22,797 bases of DNA from Actinomycetes bacterium (lineage in GTDB: Bacteria; Actinomycetota; Actinomycetes; Propionibacteriales; Propionibacteriaceae). The stretch lies in NCBI GenBank assembly GCA_029778515.1, contig JAKOQD010000175.1, positions 1 through 22,797 of the forward strand, read 5' to 3'. A program made the position numbers and the translations under genes. Of the stretch, positions 1 through 9,177 are shown piece after piece. Each line of letters opens with the position of its first letter. The first letter of the stretch is position 1. Under the pieces are notes generated by a model that saw nothing but the letters and a program-made list of their open reading frames with translations, had not been told where the DNA came from and made no database searches.

Positions 1-714
1 CCCACCGGGGTGAAGTTCTTCAACTGGATCGGCACGATGTGGGGTGGTGCGATCAGCTTCGATACCCCGATGGTCTGGTCCATCGGCTTCCTCACCACTT
101 TCCTGTTCGGCGGCCTGACCGGCATCATGCTCGCGTCCCCGCCGCTGGACTTCCCGGTGTCGGACACCTACTTCGTGGTGGCGCACTTCCACTACGTCCT
201 TTTCGGCACGGTCGTGTTCGCCATGTTCGCCGGCTTCTACTTCTGGTGGCCGAAGCTGACCGGACGCATGCTCGACGAGCGGATCGGCAAGCTGCACTTC
301 TGGCTGCTGTTCATCGGCTTCCACCTGACGTTCCTGGTGCAGCACTGGCTGGGTGTGGAAGGCATGCAGCGTCGAATTGCCGACTACCTGCCCGGTGAGG
401 GTTTCACCTTCCTGAACCAGGTCTCCACGGTCGGGGCGTTCCTGCTTGGCATCTCGTTCCTGCCGTTCATCTGGAACGTTTGGATCAGCCGCAAGTCGCC
501 GCTGGTGAACACCGACGACCCGTGGGGTTGGGGCCGGTCGTTGGAGTGGGCGACCACGAGCCCGCCGCCGCGGTTCAACTTCAACAAGCTTCCCCGGATT
601 CGCTCGGAGGCGCCGGCGTTCGACCTGAACCACCCGGCCGAGGCGGTCGCGGCGCCGATCAATCCGGTGCAGGAAGCGATCGACGAGACCACCCAGAAGG
701 AGGTTGAGCAGTGA
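1..714 (+). CDS. ctaD: Cytochrome c oxidase subunit I (aa3 type), 3' part
   Basis: The frame is open from base 1, so the true start lies upstream; only about the last 237 residues are present. Subunit I carries haem a and the haem a3-CuB centre that reduces oxygen at the cytoplasmic membrane. The segment around bases 172-195 reads VVAHFHYV, the conserved helix X motif. By family knowledge its two histidines (codons at 184 and 190) are the haem a3 and haem a ligands. The start [16 protein letters not shown] and the WWPKLTGRM region are also typical. The hydrophilic C-terminal tail is rich in Pro, Ala and Glu, as in actinobacterial CtaD. ctaF follows with a 4-nt overlap (GTGA), so the two are co-transcribed and probably translationally coupled. 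Identification is near certain. Confidence 0.97.
   Translation, partial: PTGVKFFNWIGTMWGGAISFDTPMVWSIGFLTTFLFGGLTGIMLASPPLDFPVSDTYFVVAHFHYVLFGTVVFAMFAGFYFWWPKLTGRMLDERIGKLHFWLLFIGFHLTFLVQHWLGVEGMQRRIADYLPGEGFTFLNQVSTVGAFLLGISFLPFIWNVWISRKSPLVNTDDPWGWGRSLEWATTSPPPRFNFNKLPRIRSEAPAFDLNHPAEAVAAPINPVQEAIDETTQKEVEQ
697..703 (+). promoter_or_regulatory. Ribosome binding site of ctaF
   Basis: AAGGAGG lies inside the 3' end of ctaD, 7 nt before the GTG start of ctaF. This strong Shine-Dalgarno sequence supports the GTG at 711 as the start. Confidence 0.8.
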
Positions 715-1106
715 AGGCCGAGCGGTGGATCTTCGTCTTTCTGTCGATCTTCTTCCTGGTGGTGGTGCCGATCTACTGGTTCATGAGCCGGGAGGTCATC
801 GGCACGTTCGCACTGCTGATGACTTTCGCACTCTGCGCCATGCTGGCGGTCTACCTGTCGATCCAGTCCAACAAGCTGGACGCACGTCCTGAGGACCGCA
901 AGGACGGGGAGATCATCGAGGGCGCCGGCGAGATGGGCTTCTTCCCCTCGCGCAGCATCTGGCCGTTCTGGGCAGCCCTCACCGTGACGGTGATGTTGCT
1001 CGGCCCGGTCTTCGGTTGGTGGATCACGCTGCTCGGTGTCGGCATGGGCATCTGGTCGATCACCGGCTGGACCTACCAGTACTACCGGGACGAATACCAG
1101 CACTGA
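711..1106 (+). CDS. ctaF: Cytochrome c oxidase subunit IV, actinobacterial type
   Basis: This 131-aa membrane protein begins [22 protein letters not shown] and ends [13 protein letters not shown], both typical of the small actinobacterial subunit IV (CtaF) of the aa3 oxidase. Four hydrophobic segments are visible, at about residues 5-24, 31-50, 82-102 and 103-118. A charged loop around residues 58-78 contains [19 protein letters not shown]. The GTG start overlaps the ctaD stop and has a perfect AAGGAGG upstream. It is the last gene of the ctaD-ctaF unit. A small hairpin (CGGTC/GACCG, 1109-1123) and a large inverted repeat (1158-1227) follow it. Confidence 0.93.
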   Translation: MKAERWIFVFLSIFFLVVVPIYWFMSREVIGTFALLMTFALCAMLAVYLSIQSNKLDARPEDRKDGEIIEGAGEMGFFPSRSIWPFWAALTVTVMLLGPVFGWWITLLGVGMGIWSITGWTYQYYRDEYQH

Positions 1107-1157
1107 CCCGGTCGATCTGACCGCTGGACGAGTGAGCCCGGTTACGCCTAGGGCTTG

Positions 1158-1227
1158 AACTTCGCTCCCGAATGGGACGTTTGCCACCGATAATTCGGGA
1201 GCGGGAGTCCCATTCGGGAGCGAAGTT
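1158..1227. repeat. Long inverted repeat between convergent ctaF and guaB1
   Basis: Two perfectly complementary 21-nt arms, 1158-1178 (starting AACTTCGCTCCCGAATGG) and 1207-1227 (ending CATTCGGGAGCGAAGTT), enclose a 28-nt loop. The loop holds a third copy of the core ATTCGGGAGCG (1193-1203, against 1212-1222 in the right arm). The left arm could therefore pair with either copy. It lies between convergent genes, where a bidirectional terminator is expected, but neither side has a T-tract. It may be a terminator or a dispersed palindromic element. No second copy was seen in this window. Confidence 0.75.
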
Positions 1228-1253
1228 GCGTTACATCGGGATCGCGGGTCAGG

Positions 1254-2711
<1,458 letters not shown>

Positions 2712-2722
2712 CCGGCACCCCC

Positions 2723-2789
2723 GTTCAGACGGACGGGTGGCTGGACTCTGCCACCATGTCAGGGTGTTGCCGATTCGAGACGTCTGAAC
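2723..2789. promoter_or_regulatory. Separated 9-bp inverted repeat in the guaB1/GyrI-like divergent promoter
   Basis: GTTCAGACG (2723-2731) and its exact reverse complement CGTCTGAAC (2781-2789) flank the divergent intergenic region with 49 nt between them. The right copy overlaps the palindrome AGACGTCT (2778-2785). This arrangement could be a pair of operator half-sites, but chance has not been excluded. Confidence 0.3.
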
Positions 2790-2802
2790 CGAGGCTGGAC
2801 GC

Positions 2803-3414
2803 ATGACCGACAAGATCGACTTCAAGAAGCTGCTGGGCTGCTACCAGGCCGGACGGGAGTTCGCGGTCGTAGAGGTGCCCGAAATGCAGTACCTGATGAT
2901 CGACGGCAGCGGTGACCCCAACGCAGGTGGGCCCTTCGCCGAAGCAGTCACCGCGCTGTTCAGCATCGGTTATCCGCTCAAGTTCGCCAGTAAGCGCGAA
3001 CTCGGACGCGACTACACGGTGATGCCGCTGGAGGGCTTGTGGTCCGCTGCTGACATGGCCAGCTTCACCACCGCGCTGGACAAGTCCACCTGGGACTGGA
3101 CGCTGCTGATGATGGTGCCCGACTGGATCACTCCTGGGCTGTTCGCCGAGGCTGCTTCCTCTGCTCGGGACAAGGCGGGCGAGGTCGTCGAACGCGTCCG
3201 CCTGGAGCGACTGACAGAGGGGCGATGCGTCCAGATCCTGCATCTGGGCCCCTTCGATGCCGAAGCAGAGACGCTGCACCGTCTCCACACCGAGTATCTG
3301 CCAGCCCATGGATTAACCCCGTCCGGGCGCCACCACGAGGTCTACCTCTCCGACTTCACCCGCACCGCCCCGGACCGGCTGCGCACCATCCTGCGCCAGC
3401 CCGTCGCTGGTTAG
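2803..3414 (+). CDS. GyrI-like small-molecule-binding domain protein
   Basis: The 203-aa protein opens with DKIDFKKLLGCYQAGREFAVVEVPEMQYLMIDGSGDPN, the hallmark of the stand-alone GyrI-like (SOUL/SHV-fold) family. It continues with the typical KRELGRDYTVMPLEGLWS and WDWTLLMMVPDWIT segments. Relatives bind or hydrolyse small hydrophobic compounds; the ligand here is unknown. There is no DNA-binding domain. The ATG at 2803 has GAGG (2791-2794) 8 nt upstream. The gene is divergent from guaB1. Its TAG stop (3412-3414) overlaps the convergent qcrB stop (3411-3413), sharing TTAG, so no terminator fits between them. Confidence 0.85.
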   Translation: MTDKIDFKKLLGCYQAGREFAVVEVPEMQYLMIDGSGDPNAGGPFAEAVTALFSIGYPLKFASKRELGRDYTVMPLEGLWSAADMASFTTALDKSTWDWTLLMMVPDWITPGLFAEAASSARDKAGEVVERVRLERLTEGRCVQILHLGPFDAEAETLHRLHTEYLPAHGLTPSGRHHEVYLSDFTRTAPDRLRTILRQPVAG

Positions 3415-5084
3415 TGCTGGTCCTCAGACTGGCTGCCTGACAGCGCTGGCGCGTCCTCCTCGCCGGGTAAGGCAGGGCTCTGCGGATGGTGAGCACCCGC
3501 GATCTCCGCCTTGGTGGGCTTCGGCACCTGGCCGTCCGCGAACCACCGCGACAGCCGTCCGCGCAGCTTGCCCTTGACCTCCTGGGCCGGCAGCTGCGGG
3601 TGCCTGGTGAGGTTGAACGCCTCCTCGTGCGAGACCGGCACATGCGCCTCCGTGTACCCACCTTCGGGGTTGCGGACGATCACGCCAGACTCCGACCCGT
3701 GCAGCACCCGCTCGCGGTCGGCCCGCTGCAGCGAGAGGCAGATCCGCTTGGTGATGATGAACGCCAGCACCGGCGCTACGAACACCGCGACCCGCATGAA
3801 GTAGGTCACCGCGTTCAGCGAGACGTGGAATTGGGTGGCCAGGATGTCGTTGCCGCCGGAAAGCCAGAACATGCCGTACGCGGTCATTCCGGCCACGCCG
3901 AACGCCGTCCGATTCGGCGCGTTGCGCGGACGGTCGAGCAGGTGGTGCTCACTCTTGTCGCCGGTGATCCACGCCTCGATGAACGGGTAGACCGCCAAGC
4001 CGGTGAACAGCAGACCCATCAAGCCGACGCCCGGCAGGAAGATGTTCCACGACCAGGTGGTACCCCAAAGGTGCGACTCCCAGTTCGGGATGATCCGGAT
4101 CGCCCCTTCGACGAAGCCCATGTACCAGTCGGGCTGCGAGCCCGCGGTCACCTGCGCTGGGTTGTACGGCCCGAACAGCCACACCGGGTTGATCTGCATC
4201 AGCGCGCCCATCAGGATCGTGATGCCGAACACGATGAAGAAGAAGCCGCCGGCCTTCGCCACGTACACCGGGAACAGCGGGTAGCCCTGGATGTTCTTCT
4301 GGGTGCGACCCGGGCCAGGCCACTGGGTGTGCTTGTGGTAGACCAGCAGCGCCATGTGGGCGCTGATCAGGCCGAGCAGCAGTCCGGGGATCAGCAGGAT
4401 GTGCACCATGTACAGCCGCGGGATCACCAGTTCGCCGGGGAACTCGCCGCCGAAGACGAAGAACTCCGCCCAGGTGCCGACCAGCGGGATCGAGCGAATC
4501 AGGCCGTCCACGAACCGCAGGCCGGTGCCCGAGAGCAGGTCGTCGGGCAGCGAGTAGCCGGCGAAGCCCTCGACCAGCGCCATCGAGAACAGGCCGACGC
4601 CGATAATCCAGTTCAGCTCACGGGGCTTGCGGAACGCGCCGGTGAAGAACACCCGCAGCATGTGGACGGTGATCGCCGCCACGAACAGCATTGCCGACCA
4701 GTGGTGGATCTGGCGCACCAGCAGGCCGCCGCGGACGTCGAAGCTGATCGCCAGCGCGGACGCGAACGCCTCCGACATCGGGATGCCGTGCATCAACTCG
4801 TAGGTGCCGGCGTACTCGACCTCGGCCATCGACGGCTTGAACCAGATGGTCAGGAAGACGCCGGTGAGCAGCAGGATGATGAACGAGTAGAGCGCGATCT
4901 CGCCCAGCAGGAACGACCAGTGCTCCGGGAACACCTTGCGGATGTTGCCGACCACCTTGGCCAGGCCGACGCGATCGTCAACCCAGGTGGCCGGGCCGGC
5001 GAGCGGGTTCGCCGCTTCCGGCTTCGGCGGGGTGTGGGTCTCGAGGGCCGGGGACTCGGCGCTCACCTGTGCAGGCTTGGCCAT
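3411..5084 (-). CDS. qcrB: Cytochrome bc1 complex cytochrome b subunit
   Basis: This 557-aa multi-pass membrane protein is the quinol-oxidising core of the bcc complex. RQIHHWSAMLFVAAITVHMLRVFFTGAFRKPRE (about residues 124-156) gives one haem ligand pair (H127 and H141 by spacing). MVHILLIPGLLLGLISAHM gives the other pair (H228 and H243). The Qo-site motif is QPDWYMGF (about 317-324), the PDW form found in actinobacteria instead of PEW. An extended hydrophilic C-terminal tail of about 130 residues, also typical of actinobacteria, ends in acidic, Ser-rich sequence. Its ATG overlaps the qcrA stop by one base (TAATG). It is the last gene of ctaE-qcrC-qcrA-qcrB and runs convergently into the GyrI-like gene with overlapping stop codons. 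Confidence 0.97.
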   Translation of the reverse strand: MAKPAQVSAESPALETHTPPKPEAANPLAGPATWVDDRVGLAKVVGNIRKVFPEHWSFLLGEIALYSFIILLLTGVFLTIWFKPSMAEVEYAGTYELMHGIPMSEAFASALAISFDVRGGLLVRQIHHWSAMLFVAAITVHMLRVFFTGAFRKPRELNWIIGVGLFSMALVEGFAGYSLPDDLLSGTGLRFVDGLIRSIPLVGTWAEFFVFGGEFPGELVIPRLYMVHILLIPGLLLGLISAHMALLVYHKHTQWPGPGRTQKNIQGYPLFPVYVAKAGGFFFIVFGITILMGALMQINPVWLFGPYNPAQVTAGSQPDWYMGFVEGAIRIIPNWESHLWGTTWSWNIFLPGVGLMGLLFTGLAVYPFIEAWITGDKSEHHLLDRPRNAPNRTAFGVAGMTAYGMFWLSGGNDILATQFHVSLNAVTYFMRVAVFVAPVLAFIITKRICLSLQRADRERVLHGSESGVIVRNPEGGYTEAHVPVSHEEAFNLTRHPQLPAQEVKGKLRGRLSRWFADGQVPKPTKAEIAGAHHPQSPALPGEEDAPALSGSQSEDQH

Positions 5085-6133
5085 TACCGATCACCGTCCT
5101 GGAAGTCCTTGGAAGAGTCACGTTCGAAGTAGCTCGGTCCGACCGGGACAGTGAAGTCGCTGCGCGCGACCAGGTAGCCGTCCTTATCGACCATGATCGG
5201 CAGCTGCGGCAGCGACCGCGCCGCCGGGCCGAAGACCACTACTCCCGAGTTGCCGAGGTCGAACGTGGACTGGTGGCAGGGGCAGAGCAGATGGTGCGTC
5301 TGCTGCTCCCACAGGCTGATCGGGCAGCCCACGTGGGTGCAGATCTTGGAGTAGCAGAGGATGCCGTCCACCTGCCAGTCGCGCCGCGACTCGGGAATGC
5401 GGATCGTGTTCGGGTCCATCCGGACGACGATGATCGCGGCCTTCGCCTTGGCCTGCTGGTACGCGGTGCCGTGCAGGTCCTGCAGCGCCTTGGGCTGTGC
5501 GTTGATCAGCTGACCGACCTGAATCTCGTCCGCCTTCAACGGCAGGTGGTTCACGTCGTTGACCAGCTGCATGGCCTCGGCCCAGACGGTCTTCTCGATC
5601 GTCTTGGCGCGAAGGTCCGCCGTCGGCCACGGCCCCATGTCCGCGAGGCTGACCACGGCCGGTAGCGCCAGCAGGCCCAGCGCGCCAGCCATGCCGGAAC
5701 CGATCAGCTTGCGCCGGCGGATGCCGGTCTCCTCGATGCCCTGCTCGATGTCGGCGAGCACCTGCTCGCGCACCTCCGGCGGCGAGGACAGCTCGTGCCG
5801 GTCGTCGACGATCTCCTCATCGGTCATCAGCGACCGCGCCCAGACGATCGCGGCCATCCCGACCAGCAGCACCGCGATGCCGGCGCTGAGACCCAGCAGG
5901 GTGGTCTGCATCTTGAGGTTCGCGCCGAAGACGATCAGTTCGGCGTCCCTCGGCACGGCGAAGTAGACCACCAGGAAGGCGACCACAAGCACCGGGACGG
6001 CCATCAGCATGCCGACGATCCGGCGGTAGGCCCGATCGGCGACCGCGGGGTCGACATCGCTCTGGCGGGGCGGATGCTGCTCGATGCCCGGGTCGGTCAC
6101 CGGGTGCTCTTCGACGGCTGCGTGGTGGTTCAT
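5084..6133 (-). CDS. qcrA: Cytochrome bc1 complex Rieske iron-sulfur subunit
   Basis: This 349-aa Rieske protein passes electrons from quinol at the Qo site to QcrC. The 2Fe-2S motif is CTHVGC (265-270) and CPCHQS (284-289). C265, H267, C284 and H287 are the cluster ligands; C270 and C286 are the usual disulfide. Unlike mitochondrial Rieske proteins it has three membrane helices (about 39-60, 77-99 and 143-165), as in actinobacteria. The arginine cluster RRRK (139-142) just before the third helix matches the known dual Sec/Tat insertion, in which Tat moves the folded Fe-S domain. The ATG overlaps the qcrC stop by 4 nt. Confidence 0.97.
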   Translation of the reverse strand: MNHHAAVEEHPVTDPGIEQHPPRQSDVDPAVADRAYRRIVGMLMAVPVLVVAFLVVYFAVPRDAELIVFGANLKMQTTLLGLSAGIAVLLVGMAAIVWARSLMTDEEIVDDRHELSSPPEVREQVLADIEQGIEETGIRRRKLIGSGMAGALGLLALPAVVSLADMGPWPTADLRAKTIEKTVWAEAMQLVNDVNHLPLKADEIQVGQLINAQPKALQDLHGTAYQQAKAKAAIIVVRMDPNTIRIPESRRDWQVDGILCYSKICTHVGCPISLWEQQTHHLLCPCHQSTFDLGNSGVVVFGPAARSLPQLPIMVDKDGYLVARSDFTVPVGPSYFERDSSKDFQDGDR

Positions 6134-6945
6134 GAGCGCGCCCCTCTGGTGGTGATCCAGATCGCGAACAGCACCAGCGAACCGATGCCGAGGATCCAGG
6201 CCCAGAGGCCTTCGGCCACCGGGCCGATGCCACCGAACGTGAGCCCAGCGGACGGGGTCGCGTTCACTCGCTGCAGGTAGGCGATCATCTCCTGGACGTT
6301 CTCGTCGGGGATCGCTCCGGACGCGAAGACGGGCATCTGGCCGGGGCCGGTGCGCATGGCCTCCAAGATTTCCTTGGGCTCGACGCCCTGCAGACTCGGC
6401 GCGACCACGCCGAGCGGGAGTGCGCCGCCGGCACCCTTGAAGTTGTGGCAGGCCGAGCAGTTCGTCCGGAACATCTCGCCACCGCGGGCCGCGCCCTCAG
6501 CATTTACGCCGGTCGGGTCGTACTGGTCCTCGGTGGGTATCCCGGGGCCGTCACCGAGGCTGGCCACGAAGGCGGCCATGGCGGCGATCTCGTCCTCGGT
6601 GAAGGTGTTGTCCTTGCGGGGAGCCTGCACCAGCGGGTTGGTCATGGGCATGCGTCCGGTGCGCACCTGGAAGTCGACCGCCGCGGCGCCGACACCGGCC
6701 AGGCTGGGCGCACCCTGCTGGGCGAAACCCTCCCCGTTCAAGCCGTGGCAGCTGGCGCAGGACACCGCGAACAGCTGTTTGCCGGTCGCGACCAGTTGCT
6801 CGTTCGACGCGCCTTCGGCGGCCGACTGCGCCGCCGGCGTGATGGCGGCGTAAAGGACGCCCACCAGGGCAAGGCTGAGCAGCAGCAGGACCGGTCTGGC
6901 CGCCTTACGCCGTCGCATCGGCCGACTTCCCGAGGCTCTCTTCAC
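6130..6945 (-). CDS. qcrC: Dihaem cytochrome c subunit of the bcc complex
   Basis: The 271-aa protein has two CXXCH haem c motifs: CASCH at 63-67 and CSACH at 163-167. Candidate axial methionines are in GRMPM (about 99-101) and GQMPVF (about 204). An N-terminal helix (about 18-37, preceded by RRRK) and a C-terminal helix (about 247-266) anchor it outside the membrane. By family knowledge it hands electrons directly to the aa3 oxidase in the supercomplex, replacing soluble cytochrome c. The GTG start at 6945 is supported by AAGGAGG 5 nt upstream. It lies 25 nt after ctaE and overlaps qcrA by 4 nt. Confidence 0.97.
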   Translation of the reverse strand: MKRASGSRPMRRRKAARPVLLLLSLALVGVLYAAITPAAQSAAEGASNEQLVATGKQLFAVSCASCHGLNGEGFAQQGAPSLAGVGAAAVDFQVRTGRMPMTNPLVQAPRKDNTFTEDEIAAMAAFVASLGDGPGIPTEDQYDPTGVNAEGAARGGEMFRTNCSACHNFKGAGGALPLGVVAPSLQGVEPKEILEAMRTGPGQMPVFASGAIPDENVQEMIAYLQRVNATPSAGLTFGGIGPVAEGLWAWILGIGSLVLFAIWITTRGARS

Positions 6946-6950
6946 GGGTT

Positions 6951-6957
6951 CCTCCTT
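6951..6957 (-). promoter_or_regulatory. Ribosome binding site of qcrC
   Basis: On the minus strand AAGGAGG stands 5 nt before the GTG start of qcrC, within the short ctaE-qcrC gap. It fixes the qcrC start and contrasts with the upstream ctaE, which has none. Confidence 0.8.
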
Positions 6958-6970
6958 CAGGAGTCAGTTT

Positions 6971-7702
6971 TCAGCGCAGCAGGTAAAGGACACCGAACAG
7001 CACGACCCAGATCGCGTCCACGAAGTGCCAGTAGTACGAGGTAACAATGGCGTGAACGGCCTGTTCGTGCGTGAACCGGCGGGACATGTAGGTGCGGCCG
7101 AGCATAAGTAGAAATGCCACCAAGCCGCCGATCACGTGCAGGCCGTGGAAGCCCGTGGCGAGGAAAAACACCGACGTGTAGGCGTTTGTTGAAAGCAGGA
7201 AGCCCTCACCGATCAGGTTCGCGTACTCGTACGCCTGCCCGCCGATGAAGATCGCGCCCATGATGAAAGTCAGCGTGTACCACTCGCGCAGGCCCCACCC
7301 GCCGACCTTCAGCAGCGAGCCGGTGCGTCCGACCTGGCCCTTCTCCGCGGCGTGGACGCCGAGCTGGCAGGTGACCGACGAGAGGATCAGGATCGTGGTG
7401 TTGATGGTGGCGAACCACGGGAAGGTGACGCCGAACCAGTCGTTGTCGAGGTGCGCAGCACCCCATTCCCACATTGGGGTGGACCCGGCGGCGGCCGCTG
7501 CCGCGTTCGTGATCTCGCGTAACGAGAAGTAGGCGGCGAACAGCGCGGCGAAGAACATCAGCTCGCTGGCCAGCCACACGATCACGCCTACCGATAGCGG
7601 ATCCGGACGGCCGCGCAGACCCTGCAACCGGCTGGATGCGATCGGATGCAGCGCGCCGTGCGGGGTACCGACGGGAGCACTCAGCGGCGTGGTGTGGGCC
7701 AT
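6971..7702 (-). CDS. ctaE: Cytochrome c oxidase subunit III
   Basis: This 243-aa multi-pass membrane protein matches actinobacterial subunit III. Key segments are [25 protein letters not shown], the [10 protein letters not shown] motif and a C-terminal [21 protein letters not shown]. It is a structural subunit of the aa3 oxidase and first gene of the ctaE-qcrCAB unit. I chose the ATG at 7702 ([10 protein letters not shown]...). The frame stays open to 7795, but the extension is basic, unlike the family, and would run across the ctaG promoter. There is no Shine-Dalgarno; CATAAT stands 6 nt upstream of the ATG, suggesting a leaderless message. Confidence 0.95.
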   Translation of the reverse strand: MAHTTPLSAPVGTPHGALHPIASSRLQGLRGRPDPLSVGVIVWLASELMFFAALFAAYFSLREITNAAAAAAGSTPMWEWGAAHLDNDWFGVTFPWFATINTTILILSSVTCQLGVHAAEKGQVGRTGSLLKVGGWGLREWYTLTFIMGAIFIGGQAYEYANLIGEGFLLSTNAYTSVFFLATGFHGLHVIGGLVAFLLMLGRTYMSRRFTHEQAVHAIVTSYYWHFVDAIWVVLFGVLYLLR

Positions 7703-7762
7703 TGCGCCATTATGTCCAATCCGGTGCCCGAGGGGCACCCATCTGCGCCGATAATGTCCGGT
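7703..7762. promoter_or_regulatory. Symmetrical divergent promoter region of ctaE and ctaG
   Basis: The 60-bp gap holds CATAAT for ctaE (7714-7709, minus strand, 6 nt from ATG) and GATAAT for ctaG (7750-7755, plus strand, 7 nt from ATG). Midway is a perfect palindrome, GGTGCCC-GAG-GGGCACC (7723-7739), centred at 7731. The two -10 hexamers begin 17 and 19 nt from that centre. The palindrome therefore occupies the -35 region of both promoters, where an activator or repressor could control both genes. The hexamers also lie in imperfect direct copies GCGCCATTATGTCC and GCGCCGATAATGTCC. Confidence 0.55.
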
Positions 7763-8764
7763 ATGGAAGTCACCGGGCCGCTGCTGCCGCTGCACGCTGA
7801 CCCGGGCAACCAGCCACCGCCGCTGGACTGGCTGCGGTTATTCATCGAATGGAAGTGGGACTGGCTGTTCGCCGTCCCGGCCAGCATCGGCTTGTTCGGG
7901 TATCTGTGGCTGGTCTGGCGGCTGCACCGACGCGGTGACCGCTGGCCGGCCGTCCGCACTTGGTCGTGGTGCGTTGGCGGGATCGGCACCGCAGTCGTGG
8001 CCGGCATGAGTTCTCTCGGGGCCTACGACACCGTGCTGTTCAGCGTGCACATGGTGCAGCACATGATGCTCACGATGATTACGCCGGTGTTCCTCGCAGT
8101 GGGCGCGCCGGTGACCCTGCTGCTGCGCAATCTCGGTAAGCGCGGACGCCGCCGCGCGATGCGGGTGCTGCACTCACCGCCGCTGCGGGTGCTGTTCTTC
8201 CCACCGTTGGCCACCGCGCTGTTGATCACCACGCCGTTCGCGCTCTATCTCACCGAGCTGTACCGCTACACGCTGGATGTGGACTGGGCGCACGACCTGC
8301 TGCACGTCTACATGGTCACGGTTGGCTGCCTGTTCTTCTTCCCCTTGCTCGGCAACGACCCGATGCCGAACCGGCTGCCCTACCCGATGCGGATCCTGCT
8401 GCTGTTCATCACGATGCCCGCCCAGGCCTTCCTCGGCACGACGATCATGGGGTCCTCGCGGCTGATCGCAGAGGACTGGTACCTGGCCTTCGGCCGCGCC
8501 TGGCCGCCCAGCCCGATCGACGACCAGTACATTGCCGGCGCGATCATGTGGGCCACCGGCGACCTCACCATGGGCGTGATCATGGCGGTACTGCTGGCGC
8601 AGTGGTACTCCGAAAGCAAGCGGGAGGCCGCCCGGATCGATCGGCAACTGGACCGGGAGGAACGGCTGGCGGCCCGGCGGGCGAGCGCCGAATCGCCACC
8701 GCAGAACCATTACGATGAAGCAGTCGATCGCGCGGTAGCGGAAATGGATGGGAAAGACCAATGA
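7763..8764 (+). CDS. ctaG: CtaG/caa3-type cytochrome c oxidase assembly factor
   Basis: This 333-aa multi-pass membrane protein belongs to the caa3_CtaG family, implicated in maturation of cytochrome c oxidase, probably copper insertion. The family signature [23 protein letters not shown] has the conserved His/Met-rich helix, and [15 protein letters not shown] follows further on. Hydrophobic segments alternate to about residue 280. After that comes a charged, coiled-coil-like tail ([24 protein letters not shown]). I chose ATG 7763; ATGs at 7754 and 7712 are in frame, but GATAAT sits 7 nt before 7763 and no ATG has a Shine-Dalgarno. The stop overlaps the next ATG (ATGA). Confidence 0.88.
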   Translation: MEVTGPLLPLHADPGNQPPPLDWLRLFIEWKWDWLFAVPASIGLFGYLWLVWRLHRRGDRWPAVRTWSWCVGGIGTAVVAGMSSLGAYDTVLFSVHMVQHMMLTMITPVFLAVGAPVTLLLRNLGKRGRRRAMRVLHSPPLRVLFFPPLATALLITTPFALYLTELYRYTLDVDWAHDLLHVYMVTVGCLFFFPLLGNDPMPNRLPYPMRILLLFITMPAQAFLGTTIMGSSRLIAEDWYLAFGRAWPPSPIDDQYIAGAIMWATGDLTMGVIMAVLLAQWYSESKREAARIDRQLDREERLAARRASAESPPQNHYDEAVDRAVAEMDGKDQ

Positions 8765-9177
8765 CCGAAGATCAGGGCACTGCCCGGGTGCTGCTCTACT
8801 CCGACGACCGAGCGGTGCGTGAGCAGGTGCGTCTCGCCCTTGGCAAGCGGGTGGCCGCGGACCTGCCCGAACTGGAAGTGTTCGAGGTCGCGACCCAGCC
8901 CGCAGTGCTGCAGGCGATGGACGCCGGCGGCATCGATCTGGCGATCCTTGACGGCGAAGCGGTGCCCTCGGGTGGCATGGGGCTGTGCTATCAGTTGAAG
9001 AACGAGATCGAGGACTGCCCGCCGGTGCTGCTGCTGGTCGCGCGGGTGGCAGACGCCTGGCTGGCCACTTGGTCGAAGGCGGACGCGATCGCGGCCCACC
9101 CGCTCGATCCGGTGAAGCTGCCGACGACCGTGGCCGAGTTGCTGCGGGCCCGCCCGAGCGCTGAGGCGACCGCGTGA
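8761..9177 (+). CDS. Degenerate response-regulator receiver-like protein
   Basis: The 138-aa protein looks like a lone receiver (CheY-like) domain. VLLYSDD (residues 10-16) supplies the acidic pair. LAILDGEA places D64 where the phospho-acceptor aspartate would be. PPVLLLVA (87-94) resembles strand 4. The usual switch Thr/Ser after strand 4 is not evident (V93/A94), and the conserved Lys of the K-P motif is His (H113-P114 in AAHPLDPVKL). It therefore may not signal through normal phosphorylation. It is locked between ctaG (ATGA overlap) and trpD (GTGA overlap), so all three are likely translated together. Its partner and function are unknown. Confidence 0.7.
   Translation: MTEDQGTARVLLYSDDRAVREQVRLALGKRVAADLPELEVFEVATQPAVLQAMDAGGIDLAILDGEAVPSGGMGLCYQLKNEIEDCPPVLLLVARVADAWLATWSKADAIAAHPLDPVKLPTTVAELLRARPSAEATA

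Noticed and set aside
1141..1234. Target-site duplication (GTTAC) around the inverted repeat
   Set aside because: The two copies lie at unequal distances from the arms (12 nt and 2 nt), so a transposition footprint is not supported.
3486..5132. 548-codon plus-strand open frame opposite qcrB
   Set aside because: Composition is Arg/Asp/Gln/Val-rich, without a family match, and it lies wholly antisense to qcrB.
7703..7795. N-terminal extension of ctaE to an ATG at 7795
   Set aside because: The added 31 residues are basic and unlike subunit III. They would cross the ctaG promoter and start, and the -10-like CATAAT points to ATG 7702.
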